This document shows, piece after piece, positions 28,583 to 39,169 of a DNA stretch of 64,000 bases. The position numbers were made by a program, and so were the translations under genes. Position 1 is the stretch's first letter, and each line of letters opens with the position of its first letter. Origin of the DNA: Siphonodentalium dalli (taxonomy: Eukaryota; Mollusca; Scaphopoda; Gadilida; Siphonodentaliidae); assembly GCA_032622095.1 (NCBI GenBank), contig CP136063.1, positions 88,949,980-89,013,979 on the forward strand, given 5' to 3'. Below the pieces are notes generated by a model. The model searched no databases and was not told the origin of the DNA. It saw only the letters and a program-made list of their open reading frames with translations.

Positions 28583-31500
28583 CTGCAATAAAGACAAATC
28601 CAAATTCAGTCTAGTTGAAAGGCCCACTTAATTTTTGAATCCCCATATCACATTATATACAATATATACTATATTATATACCATTTGAAACAGGAAGCTC
28701 CAAAACATTTATTTTCAACTTATTCGATGCAATAAACTGTGAACATCTTGTTTTTGTTGAGACATCAACGCCTCTTCTGTGCTTAAGTTTCTGCAAAAAG
28801 TAGATTATTTTCAATGGAAGGGGAATAACTCCCTTCCATTGAAAATATAAAAAAAAAACAGTTTGAATTCTGTTGCATTTTGGGAGCCATAACGGGGGAA
28901 ATGATTTTATGATTTCAGCTATTTTCTATTACTCTAAGGGAACCTTCTGAGACAGAATTTCCAAATGGTGATGAATTTTGTATTTTAATCATATTTTATC
29001 ACATAGATTGTTATTAAAACCGTATATCAAGGCACTATAACAAATAATTGTGACTCGAAAATATAGTGAATCTTGAAGCTATCTATAATTGCATGCTCGT
29101 CATTGAACTGTTCCATGTGTCACAAAACAGGGTACTTGCATGTGGAGTAGGCAATTTGTCAATGAGACGAAAATTAATCCTATAGTGTCATTTATATATA
29201 GACCGAGTAAATGGTCACAAATAAGCCAGATCATATTCTCTTCTGTTTACTAAGGGTATTTTGTAATGTATGCATCGTGTATATATTATACATATGCTGT
29301 TACATTCTCATGTTTGTGTATATATGTCCTCCGTGTTCTTCTCTATATCTGTATTTGATCAGAGAATAAACATTATTAACCATGTGCTAATTGAGAATAA
29401 TATATTGCTTACACTAAATGGGTTATGATATCAATTTGATGATAGCGACGATTTTATTTCCATTTGACCGCAATTCACTAATAGTCAGTACAGAGCTATA
29501 TAATCTCTCTCAGAATCATGTCAAGGTGTTAATTAAAGTGGTGTGAAACACTCCGTGACTCCGGTGGGGTGATCAAATAGAAATTGAAAATAATTTTGTT
29601 AAAAGTGTTTTTTTTTACGAATATTAATCAGAATTGACAACAATACCGTCATTCTTATAAATGCAACGACTCTTGATGGCGAAATCATTTGTATTAGTTT
29701 ATCGCCGATAGTTTCGTCCCGAATCGAGATACATATGAGTGTACTTCAGACGATGTTTTTTATGGAGTGGTATATATAAATTATGGTCGATTTCTTTGAA
29801 AATTTCGGCGATGTTAGTAGAATGCTACATTCTCCAGGTTGACATAGCGCGTGCATGAGTACTAACTTATCAATTTCACGCACCGAACAAGTCCATAATA
29901 TGTCTATAAGCTCACAAATTCATTATTCTATATTTGTAAAGGGTAACAAGTGGATTAAAATCACTTTCTAATGAAATTACCACGAACTCAGAATTTGATA
30001 TTTGCCAGAATGTCCAATGTTATTCATTGTTGCATGAAACAGAACAACATTTTTGTTGAACTTCTCGATGTTCACTAACAAGGGGTCGTTGTTAACGGTG
30101 AAAATGATCTGAGAAACTATGACGATTATGGTGCTGATGATAATGCTGCTGCTGAATTTGTTGTTGAGTGTATATATTGTATGCATAATGTCTTATTTAT
30201 CTGATGTAACACATATTATATCTGAGAAATAAACAATTACATTGCATTACATTACTTACCAAAAATGTCATATATGGGATTTTTGGCACTAAGTTCGTTG
30301 AGGTAAACTTGAAGGTGTTCACCGCTAGAACCAACAGGAAAGTAAGTTGCAGTCTGTTCTCTGTTTTTGTCTTGGCAACCGTGAAAATGGGGAGACACAA
30401 CGATGTTATGAAACCCTGAAATGATACACCAGAAGAACATTGTTAAAGATGCATAATCAGAATTAACGCTTCTAAATTACTATTTCTTTGGCTTCGGGTT
30501 TAAATATATTTGATTCGAGTCGATTAACCCACCCATCAAAGCTCAGAGTGATCAGGTATCGATTTTTTAAATTTGTTATTCTCGAGATGTGTACTTATTT
30601 GTGGCCTGGAAAAAATTCGTCAAACCGATGATCTCGGACAAAATTGCGGATGAAGACGGATAACTGTAAAATCAAGTGATAATACGGCCATATTTCGTTG
30701 AACCACATGTTGATAAATAACACGCTTTGGGAAATTTTATACCATAAAATGTTTTTGTTGCAAATCAGTGTTTTGTGTGATATTATTCATTGCTCAGAAC
30801 TTTTGTGATATGTACTGTGTAACTTTGTGGTTTGATCGAAATTTGGTCGACCGTCTGTTGATCGAATGGCTCACATTATATATAGAGAGGATCTCCAACT
30901 CGTTATGTTGGGATATACGATTTTATGAAACGAGTTTGATAAATTTGATTCACAACGAGTCGTAGACGAATTGTGAATCATATTTATGAAACGAGTTTCA
31001 CAAAATCTTATACCACATTGACATAGAGCTTTATGCCTAATTAACAAATCAAAGTTATTAAAAGAAGATGCAAAATTCATGTATTTACAGCGTTGGCCGA
31101 ACGCTTCACAGTCGTATACGACAGTATTGTGCGCTCTGGTTGATGACGGAAAATATAGTCCCCCCCCCCCCCCAACGAAGTTGGACAAGATTTAACATTA
31201 ATGAACAAAGCAATCATTTTACATTGTTGTGCTGCTTTTCGAAATAGTATTAATCCGCATGAATCAATGTAAAGACGCCCGATCATTTTTGTTGGCGGGA
31301 TGCCAACTGATCTCGGGACGCACATGCCTTCATAACTAGTGAGAGATAAGGAAATATGTGATGGCATTTTTAATGATATAATAGGGGTGTCATGTGGTAT
31401 AGCAGCATTCTTTACATAACATATGACATATCTAGCTCGTTATTGGAGAGTTATCAATACTACAAATAAGAAGGTTTATTATATTTTCAGTAACTTTTTC

Positions 31501-34500
31501 TGCCAACATAATAATCGTATCCCCACTCCCGGAAGCGTCACGATGTTATCCTACTCCCAGAGGTTTATCCTACTCCCAGCGATGACGGACTATTTATCCC
31601 AACCTCGCGAGTCGCGAACATGTTCCGAGTTACGTAATATTCAAGCAGTTCAACTTCAAGTTCCGCGGATATTCGTGCATATTCCAAATGACAGTGAGCA
31701 GTGACATCTCATAGAACTCCGAAGGCTTATCAACACAATGCATTCTAAACAGTTACTAATTTAATCAATAAAGTTTGTTTGTTTGAAAAATCCGTCCGAA
31801 ACAATCCCCTTTGAAGTTGGTGGCAATAGGAGAAATCATCAATGAAATGACGTCACTTTCCTGATATGGGGTAAAATACTATTGCGTGCGCGGCAATAGT
31901 AAAAAATCATGAATGGATGACGTTATCTATTTACCTTATTTTGGTTGTTATGTTATCATTGCACGTAATTTTAACGGAAACATTTAGGTCTATGTTCAGA
32001 ATCGGAAACATCTCATCAATTCATTTTATTAGAGTTGTGTCGTGACAAACTGGTGTGGAAAATATAATAAACACAATAATTAACTGTCATCAGCGACGAA
32101 CGAAGTTTCTCCTCTCGTGAGATGCGAGGATTATTTTTCACTCGGCTAGCGCCTCGTGAAAAATAATCCTCCGCATCTCACTCGATGAGAAACTTCGTTC
32201 GTCGCTGATGACAGTTAACTATTGTCTATATATCATTCAATTTTTCCATGTACTTCTTAGTGATAATGTTTTTACAAATATTCATTATTTTTTCACACTT
32301 ACCTATGCGTGCATTGCGAAGGAGTTATGAATATACGCTCCTTAATTTTCGAAGAAATCAACTTACCATAGTCAGAAACATATTTAAAATATAGAACGTG
32401 GATCGCCTCTCAACGAAACATGAAGCGCTTAGCGTCCCCTCCCGTGGGTGTATCTGGTGATCCTGGTTATCAGTTATGTCTCGAAGTTGTACCCCTTCTG
32501 ACCTATTCATAACATCCACGAATCCCCACAAGGTCCATTCTTTGTCACGAACAAAATTCTGAGTGCAAACGTAACTCAAATCATTCGTGTCCTCTTCTAT
32601 GGTCACATCCTCATCCGGTAAATGTGATGATATGTGTAGAGATATGTCCTGTAAAATATACAACCGGACTATACTAAGTCGCTACCATATTGGATCCAGC
32701 CCCCAGTCTCTTTGAAAAGCCGACAAAAATCCTATATCTTAATACCTATGTATTATGGGTCAATAAGATTAAACGAATTGAACTGGAATTAATATTAGTA
32801 ATTCCGATATAGGATTTTCGTCGGCGTTTCAAAGATACTGCCCAGTCCCGTATATATATAATTCCGTCAGTGCTACAGGTCAAAGTTCTGAAGTAGCATT
32901 CCATATATGGAGCTTTTGAATATTCATGAATATTCAAAACTCCATACATGGAATGCTACTCCGGAAGTTTGAGAGGTATCACTTAAACCGCGGAATGGAG
33001 GCTGCATGTGTGGATATGGTAGCGACTCAATGATCTCGCTTATTGACAAATAATGTAATTACAACTATATGTCAATATACGTACATCGGCCAAAATACCT
33101 GAAGCAATTATGAACAACGTAATTAACTGCCTTTTTGAAACTGGCCGGAATATTATTTTGGCCATTTCTGAATATATTTGGCCATTATTCAGAAGCTTTG
33201 GACAAATTGAAAAAAAAATGGGATCATAGAGAAAACCGATATTTAATTATTTTTTTTTTAGTGGCCATTTGCAGTACTATTTTGTTGTCGTGTGAAGGAC
33301 CAAAACAACATAAAGCAACATAAATATTATTCAACCACGTTTGAATAATCTGACCGACGTTAAAACTCAACACTGATTCATCTTTTCAGACATTATGTTG
33401 TTTTATGGCGACTTTTCCTTAAAAAAAAGAATAGTTCCGAAAATGGCCGCCGAGAAACTAAAATATATTTATATATGCAATAAAACATATTTTATTTATT
33501 TTCTCACAGACATTCATGATTTCAGATAGTAAACTGAGCACATACCCTAGTTGGGGCCATAAGCTAGATAATGCAGTGTGTTTGTTGCAAATATTTCCTG
33601 CCAAATTCTCCGATATGACCAGCCTTGAAATTTGTTGTTTTTATTTTTCTTAAACCACTTTTTGTTTTACATAATTGTAACGTATCTCTCATATTGGGAG
33701 GGTGAACAGGTGTTGTTATATAGTGCAATAGCAGTCATTTGTTTTAAAGGATAATGTTTTTTCCCTTCGCATCGATAGTTTGAAATAGAGATTATTTTAA
33801 AAATTCACGAATGGGGTGCCTTCTTAAACAAAGTACACACCGCTTGACACATTTTAGTGCTTCCAAAAAAGAACCATTCAATAAAATCAACAACAACAAA
33901 ATTCATATCTGTAATTTTACGTTACCTGTTTATCAAAAGGGAAATGTGCCAACTCCATTCTCTCTGTAAAAGTACCGCTGATGCAGCATTTTCTGATAAC
34001 ACGACCGTAGGTTTCATGGTGTGAAAATTTGAGGAAGGTTTTGACATGATTCTTGGTTTCTTCCACACAGTTTCTAATGAAGAGTTGCGGCTGCCACAGA
34101 GAGTCCAGTTCTTTCTCTGTGTATTTCTGGAGGAGAATCGATGGGAAAAGTGTGAACATGACTGTGTCGTTAATTGCAATCAATATCTTGCAGAACGTAT
34201 ATATATATATGTATATTTTGAACGCAAAGAAGACACCAACAAAATTTATGGCCGTCCATACAAACATCCAAAAACAGAACAATGAGCATTTGCAATATTC
34301 ATCATTAATAAGTGAAATCACTGAGTCGCTCTCATATTTGATCCATCCAGCCTCGTTCCGCGCATTCGGTGCTACCGGTCAATGATCTGGAGTATAGCAT
34401 TCCATATATGGAGCTTTTTAATATTCATGAATTGGAATTCATGAATACTTAAAACCGCGGAACGGGCCGGATGGATCCAATATGGTCGCGACTCAGTGAT

Positions 34501-36886
34501 ATCGCTTATGGACAATGAACCCCGAAACATGCAGATAATCAATCTACGATAAACTAATGATCAAATTTTTTACCCTAAAAAAATAATAAATCATACTATA
34601 TATATCATAATCACATACCTGTCCACGGACGAGAATGGGATCTATCCACGACGCCTGTACAATAACGTCAGCTTCAAATTCCTCATCAATAGTGTTTATG
34701 TCATGTATTCTTGAGAAAACTACTTTGACCTCGACTTTCGTCTGGAAAGAAAAAAACAACGGTCAGGCAGCTGTTCAAGAGTCTAAATCAGAAACGGCAA
34801 GTCTCGGCCATTCAATGGAACGTTAAATATGCATTATCCGAATTAACGCTCCTAAATTACTATTTCTTTGGCTTCAGAGTGATCAGATATCGATTTTTGA
34901 AGTTTGTTATTTCTCGAGATGTCCAATTATTTGTGGCCCAGAAACACGCCGCCAAAAGGACGGTCTCGGTCAAAATTGCGAACGAAGATGGATAACTCTA
35001 AAGGCCCATTTAATTTTCGAGTCACCGATTATTGTTGTTATAGTGCCTTGATATATAGTTTTAATAACAATCTAAGACATAAAATATGATTAAAATACTA
35101 TAATTCATCACCATTTAATTGGAACGTATGTGTGTCAGAAGGTGCACATAGAGTAATAGAAATAGCTGCTTGCATAGAAACAAAATTTACCCTTACGTTT
35201 CCACAATGCAACATAATTCAAACTAAGATATAGTGTCATTCACCTTCCATTGAAAACAATAGACTTTGCACTACAGTTCAGATGAAACTTAAGCACAAAA
35301 ACACGTCGGTACCTCAACAAAAACAACATGTTCACTGTTTATTACACCGGATAAGTTGATAAAATACAATGTTTTTTGGAGCTTCCTCTTTCAAGTGGTA
35401 TATAATATGGCATATATTTGATATAATGTGATCTGGGGGTTCGAAAATTAAGTGGGCCTTTAATGATCAGGGACGATAGGGGGGCTTCTTTTGTTACCCC
35501 CCCCCCCCAAATTTGGTCAACATTTTTTGGAAATTTCACGCCTGGCAAACATTAGATTTTTTTTGTCAGAAATATTAAACCATAATGAATGATATAGGTT
35601 GAACAGTATAACTAGATGGGGATTTATTGCTTTTTGACCAACAGAACTGTAGCAGATCTACTTTCGGTCAGACTATAGTTCAGAAATGGCCATTAGTTGG
35701 ACATTATCCAATGGTATAGCCTTATAGGGCGGTAACGTGTCGGTAGGATATTTCAAACACTTGGAAAGTTTCAACCCACGCTATAAAAGTGCATGGTGAT
35801 GGAATTTCTCAAACCTGTGAATTTGGTCTGTTTCAAGTCCCTGAAAAAATATATATTCAGGATTCCATGCCCACTTTTACTAAAGCCTGTTTTTGGTCAG
35901 ATGTCAGCGAATAAGTCTGAGTTTAGTGTGCCTGTCATTTGCAGAATGGGGTCCCCATGCAGAGGGTGAATTTAGTGATGCTATCCCCCATTGCGGGACA
36001 AGCATTACCAAATTCACCCTCCGTCGGACCTCATTCTGCATGGCATCATCTGCTATAGGAGACATAGACTCAGATTGAAGTTCCCAAATGGGGAATGTTG
36101 TGATGTACACCCATTGGGAACCTCGATTATGCAATGTGTCGTCCCAATTTGAGGATATAGAGAAACTAAACTAAAAAAGAAATAGAATCTATGTGAAGAA
36201 GTTTCTAAATAAAGAAAATTTCCAGCGAAGATGAGGCCTAAGCAGAATGAGGTCCCCCGATGTTGAATTTAGTGATGCCAGCTCGATGTGCGGGATAGCG
36301 TCACTAAATTCACCCTCTGGGGACCTCATTCTGCAAATGACAGGCACACTAAGCTCAGACTAGAAGGTCTTGAAATTTCAGTCTGCATCCTGCACCGCTT
36401 GTGTGAGATTTAACCCAAGGTTCGCGAAAATAAATTTGCACATACCTCTCCCCAACCCTCTTTTGGGTTGTAACTTTCTAACTGTTGGAAATTTCCAACC
36501 TGACAACCTTAGGTTGTAAAATTTCCACCAGATAGCAATCAAATATCTCCAAAAAAAATTATACTTTCGGTCTAAAACAACAAATTCGTCGTTAATTATT
36601 GGTTGAAATATCAAACAATGAGAACAATTTCAACTTATATAAATGTGGTGTAAAATTCCCCAAAAAAAATTGTGTGAGGCATGAAATATCCAACTGTTGA
36701 ACATTATGGACCAAAGTTGGGAGGATTATATATATATAGATATTAGGCATTCGAGATTTCCACACTCAGGGCTCGCTTTCGTCGTGGTTTTGAAACCATC
36801 ACTCATATGGCATACATATTTTTCCAGGAAGCATTTTATTTTCCAAATAAACTTACCGGTGGTCGAATAGATATAGGTGTCTCCAT
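28379..36886 (-). CDS. Pentameric ligand-gated ion channel, Cys-less 'Pro-loop' type (six exons)
   Basis: Join, in transcript order: 36886-36857, 34741-34619, 34126-33926, 32648-32367, 30415-30260, 28582-28379. All junctions are GT/AG and phase 0, giving 331 residues. The order is that of a complete channel subunit: an N-terminal beta-rich ligand-binding domain (1-200), then M1 (about 201-226), M2 (233-252), M3 (267-288), an 11-residue linker (289-299) and M4 (300-323). The protein keeps the loop motif FPFD (113-116) with the invariant Pro, but neither flanking position is Cys. The cysteines at 98-99 are elsewhere. No signal peptide is visible, although the receptor should be a plasma-membrane protein. 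Invertebrates have large sets of such divergent receptors with unknown ligands. Ligand and ion selectivity cannot be read from M2. Family assignment is strong; function beyond 'channel' is open. Confidence 0.92.
28624..29066 (-). repeat. MITE family B copy in channel intron 5
   Basis: It begins AGGCCCACTTAATTTTTGA and runs through the family landmarks in reverse, ending GTGACTCGAAAAT. It lies in the last intron, ending close to the exon 6 acceptor. Confidence 0.78.
29067..30253. other. Channel intron 5, remainder
   Basis: AT-rich. No further repeat family or exon is seen that I can support. Confidence 0.4.
30260..30415 (-). CDS. Channel gene exon 5 (end of M1, pore helix M2)
   Basis: 52 codons from TATCATTTCAG to TTTTTG|GTAAGT. 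It completes M1 (GFITSLCLPIFTVA) and encodes the M2 helix with its entry KTENRLQLTFLLVLAVNTFK. It ends in KIPYMTFL, the M2-M3 loop equivalent of the family's 'ISYLTYLD' block. Confidence 0.93.
30475..30690 (+). repeat. Dispersed repeat family E, copy 2
   Basis: Shares AAATTACTATTTCTTTGGC, GATTCGAGTCGA, CTCAGAGTGATCAG, TTATTTGTGGCC and TCGGACAAAATTGCG with 34845-34998. It lies in intron 4 just upstream of exon 5. Confidence 0.65.
30691..32080. other. Channel intron 4, mostly unassigned
   Basis: It contains a 13-15 nt poly-C tract at about 31159-31173. Near 30896-31010 a pair of inverted blocks is centred on ACGAGTCGTAGACGAATTGT (GAAACGAGTTTGATAAATTTG and ATATTTATGAAACGAGTTTC). No exon is supported. 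Confidence 0.4.
32081..32217. repeat. Long hairpin (about 60-bp arms)
   Basis: TAACTGTCATCAGCGACGAA at the left is exactly inverted at the right end (TTCGTCGCTGATGACAGTTA). The inner stem pairs GAGGATTATTTTTCAC with GTGAAAAATAATCCTC. The loop holds CGGCTAGCGCC. A young fold-back element in intron 4, about 150 bp downstream (in transcript sense) of exon 4. Confidence 0.88.
32367..32648 (-). CDS. Channel gene exon 4 (rest of ligand-binding domain, start of M1)
   Basis: 94 codons from ATTTTACAG to CTATG|GTAAGT. It starts DISLHISS, continuing the loop/strand after FPFDKQ, and ends with SCFVERRSTFYILNMFLTM. That is the typical pre-M1 'RR.xFY' motif and the first half of M1. The middle is acidic (PDEDVTIEEDTND) and contains EWTLWGF. 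Confidence 0.92.
32670..33032. repeat. MITE family D copy 1
   Basis: Terminal inverted blocks: AGTCGCTACCATATTGGATC with CCAGCC, and inverted TGTGGATATGGTAGCGACTC. Inside is a second inverted pair: CATTCCATATATGGAG against CTCCATACATGGAATG. Shares ends with 34323-34491. Confidence 0.68.
33033..33920. other. Channel intron 3, remainder
   Basis: Nothing beyond AT-rich DNA is recognised. The 62-codon plus-strand frame at 33135 has no family features. Confidence 0.4.
33926..34126 (-). CDS. Channel gene exon 3 (ligand-binding domain, FPFD loop)
   Basis: 67 codons from TTCTCCTCCAG to AAACAG|GTAACG. It contains LWQPQLFIRN (the conserved W-x-P-x-L-F-x-x-N block) and GTFTERMELAHFPFDKQ, which is the second half of the signature loop. 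The positions that would be Cys in a Cys-loop are Glu (in FTERM) and, across the splice, Ile. An AG a little downstream could be an alternative acceptor, but the chosen one has the best pyrimidine tract and keeps phase. Confidence 0.9.
34323..34491. repeat. MITE family D copy 2
   Basis: The ends are GAGTCGCTCTCATATTTGATC and inverted GATCCAATATGGTCGCGACTC. The interior has CATTCCATATATGGAGC and ATTCATGAATTGGAATTCAT. It lies in intron 2. A half-copy with GGTGGATCCAATATGGCCGCG occurs at about 55955-56005. Confidence 0.68.
34619..34741 (-). CDS. Channel gene exon 2 (first beta strands of ligand-binding domain)
   Basis: 41 codons between TCTTTCCAG and GGACAG|GTATGT. It encodes VEVKVVFSRIHDINTIDEEF, then ADVIVQASWIDP. 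This is the family pattern of a first strand, a 'D-T' turn, and an 'a-v-f-i-q-a-x-W' strand with the conserved Trp followed by Asp-Pro. Confidence 0.92.
34845..34998 (+). repeat. Dispersed repeat family E, copy 3
   Basis: Directly followed by MITE family B. Landmarks as for the copy at 30475 (GATATCGATTTTTGAAGT, TTATTTGTGGCCCAGAAA, GGATAACT). Confidence 0.65.
34999..35464 (+). repeat. MITE family B, best full-length copy
   Basis: The left end is TAA then AGGCCCATTTAATTTTCGA. The right end is TTCGAAAATTAAGTGGGCC then TTTAA. The terminal inverted repeats are about 19-20 bp with TTAA (or TA) at both borders. About 465 bp, no coding capacity, in intron 1 of the channel gene. Confidence 0.85.
35465..35690. 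other. Intron 1 stretch with poly-C
   Basis: Ten or eleven C at about 35499-35509. No feature beyond this. Confidence 0.4.
35690..35880 (+). repeat. Dispersed repeat family C fragment
   Basis: AGAAATGGCCATTAGTTGGA, then TTATCCAAT, TTTCAAACACTTGG and related blocks shared with 7185-7690 and 37345-38420. Confidence 0.5.
35914..36361. repeat. Fold-back element with ~62-bp terminal inverted repeats
   Basis: The left arm (35914-35978: AGTCTGAGTTTAGTGTGCC, TGTCATTTGCAGAATG, GAGGGTGAATTTAGTGA) is inverted at 36301-36361 with a few mismatches and one 4-nt gap. Extra inner copies of the GAATTTAGTGATGC/GCATTACCAAATTC pair make nested stems. About 448 bp, in channel intron 1. Confidence 0.82.
36362..36790 (-). 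repeat. Dispersed repeat family C fragment
   Basis: Carries TTGGAAATTTCCAACCTG, GGTTGTAAAATTTCC and CCAAAGTTGGGA blocks. It ends about 65 bp from channel exon 1. Confidence 0.5.
36857..36886 (-). CDS. Channel gene exon 1 (start codon, 10 residues)
   Basis: METPISIRPP, ending at CACCG|GTAAGT. An in-frame TAA (36911-36913) lies 8 codons upstream of the ATG, so no earlier in-frame start exists unless another exon is spliced in. The context has G at +4 and T at -3. The product would begin almost directly with the first beta strand, without a secretion signal. Confidence 0.72.
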
Positions 36887-36913
36887 TGAAACCCGCGCTC
36901 GCCGCGTTCGTTA

Positions 36914-37344
36914 TTACGGCTGGAAACTATTTGACAATAAATTGACCATGCGCAGAACGTAACTCTGGATTATCGTATATGTATATGATTTCTATAGTTA
37001 TTACGCTTAACTGTTTCCGGAGATTAGGCCAGGCAGAAGTATGTAATAATCTTTGAATAAATAAATCTATAGAGAATGTCACGTGTGATAATCGAAATCT
37101 ATAATGTTATCTAAATGTTGCTAAGATCACCATTTTATTGCATGGTTAGTATACGTGAGAGTGGGTACCTGGTTCTCACTGTCAATTAGTAGTCGACAAA
37201 ATATGCATTGATTAGTCCATGCAGATTATGGAAGTATATATAATATACGCTATATATAACTTTCACGAAGATTATAGATTATAGGTAAGGAAACACTGGG
37301 CTAATTATGTGCTCTTATATATTATAAGTTAGCTAGCATCAATC
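36914..37344. other. Region upstream of the channel gene
   Basis: The presumed promoter region of the minus-strand channel gene. AT-rich, with no TATA box at a clear distance from the ATG that I can single out. Confidence 0.35.
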
Positions 37345-38560
37345 AGGTACGTGGCTATAGAGTGTCTCCGTTGGTGTGGGTGTCCACCTTGGGAAATTCC
37401 AGCCAACTGCACCACCATTGAATCAGAATCAGACCAAACACAAGTTTTGCATAATTCCATTTGCACCCCCCCCCCCCCCGCCCTTGCACCTCAGTGCTCA
37501 GGCCTAATATTCTATATATTCATAAATCATGGTTCTATATATATTCCCGGTATGAGAACATTCAGATATTTTAACCTGAAAAATTGCATAAATCCTGACA
37601 TCTAGTGGTCTAACTCCAGACAATTGCACACGGCTAAGGGCAAGAGACCAGGACACACCGGGCTGACCATAGTTGTGAGAAAATTTTGAAAACTATACAA
37701 GAAAATTGCAAATCCTAGCATCTAGACTGGCCTCAACTGAAGATTTTCTATAGTGTTGGAAATTTCAAACCTCATACTCCCCTTCAGGTTGGCAACTTCT
37801 CCAACTGATGACCATTTCAGTCCACAAGTTTGACCAAATGTAGTAAAATATTGTTTTGTTAAACTAATTAGCAGTTTTGTATTGGCCACGGGGGAGGGAC
37901 AATGACACACCGGGACGACCATGGTTCGGCCCGGTGTGGGAACATTTTGAAATCTGAACAAGAAAATCGCAAAATCCTAGCATATAAACTAGCCTCAAGC
38001 CTTCCTAGAGTTGGAAATTTCAAACCTGACGACAATTCCAATGACAATGTTGACCAAATGTATGACAATATTGTTTTCTTAAATTAATTAGCAGTTTTTG
38101 ACTGGCCACGGGGGAGGGACCAGGACACAAGCTTTCCAAGTGTTGGAAATTTCCAACCTGTCACCCTCCCCTAAGGTAGGAAAATTCCCAACTAATGACC
38201 ATTTCAGTCCAAAATGTGACCAAAATATACAAATATTGGTCCAAAAACAATTAATTCCCCCCAATAATTTGTTTGAAAATCAGACTACAAGAACATGTTC
38301 AACCTATTGTTGGTGTGAAATTTCCAACTAATATTTTGGCAGACCTATGAAATTTCCAACTGTTGAAAATTTTGACCAAAGTTGGGGGGGGTGAGACACA
38401 ACCAACCCCCCTGTCGCCACGTCTCTGGCACCAACATGAAGGTTTATATCGATCTTTTTGTGATAGAGTATATCGTCCAGGAAATATTGGTCGACCATTG
38501 CACCCCCACACCCAGGACTCAACTTCACTCCACTAATTGTCTTTCTTAATGTCTCCTTTA
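37345..38560 (+). repeat. Dispersed repeat family C, two to three tandem copies
   Basis: GGCCACGGGGGAGGGAC occurs at about 37884 and 38103. ACCATGGTTCGGCCCGGTGTG, TTGGAAATTTC(A/C)AACCTG and TGACCATTTCAGTCC recur. Poly-C lies at 37466-37479. The overlapping frames here on both strands are repeat artefacts. Confidence 0.62.
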
Positions 38561-39065
38561 ATTTTGTGGGTTGTTTACAAGAATAAAAGTGGCCACAGAG
38601 ACTCCATGCAGACAAGATGGTATCAATTATGGTGGCCATTTTGCTTGATATGGACCATGTTTCTTTGATCGCTATTATAGTAAATATAATATCACACGCG
38701 GTTTTATTTTCAACACGATTCGTTATGCTATAATATACCTCGCTTATAAATTAGTCACACATCCGACAGCAAAATCCAATATGGCGGCCAAGATCGAGGC
38801 CGAAATGTGAAAAATGCTATTTTTTCGGCATATCACCCTCATTGCCGTTTGTCTGTGGAAATAATACGAGTACCATGGATCGGTTTATACAGACATACAG
38901 TTGTATCATAGAAGAGTCCATTACGCACACAATGGGACCATGATATACATTCCTAGCCGGATATTTGTGCCCGATATCATATTTTTCAAATGCCGGTGTA
39001 ATCCGGTCAACGCCGAATCAACGCTGATAACGTAATGTCTGCTTCGTATATCAGTGGGTGTTAGT
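38561..39065. other. Non-coding stretch, nothing recognised
   Basis: No supportable feature apart from a single AATATGGCGGCCAAGAT block at about 38781, similar in core to the subrepeats at 45-52 kb. Confidence 0.4.
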
Positions 39066-39067
39066 AT

Positions 39068-39166
39068 AGGTTATAACCCCTTTGGGTATCTGTACAAGAC
39101 ATATATACCAAGGCCGCGGCTTTGGTCTATATTTCTTGTACAGATACCCAAGGGGGTTATGACATA
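39068..39166. repeat. Hairpin with ~45-bp arms
   Basis: ATAACCCCTTTGGGTATCTG and TACAAGACATATATACCAA pair with TTTGGTCTATATTTCTTGTA and CAGATACCCAAGGGGGTTAT. The centre is GGCCGCGGC. Confidence 0.82.
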
Positions 39167-39169
39167 TTT

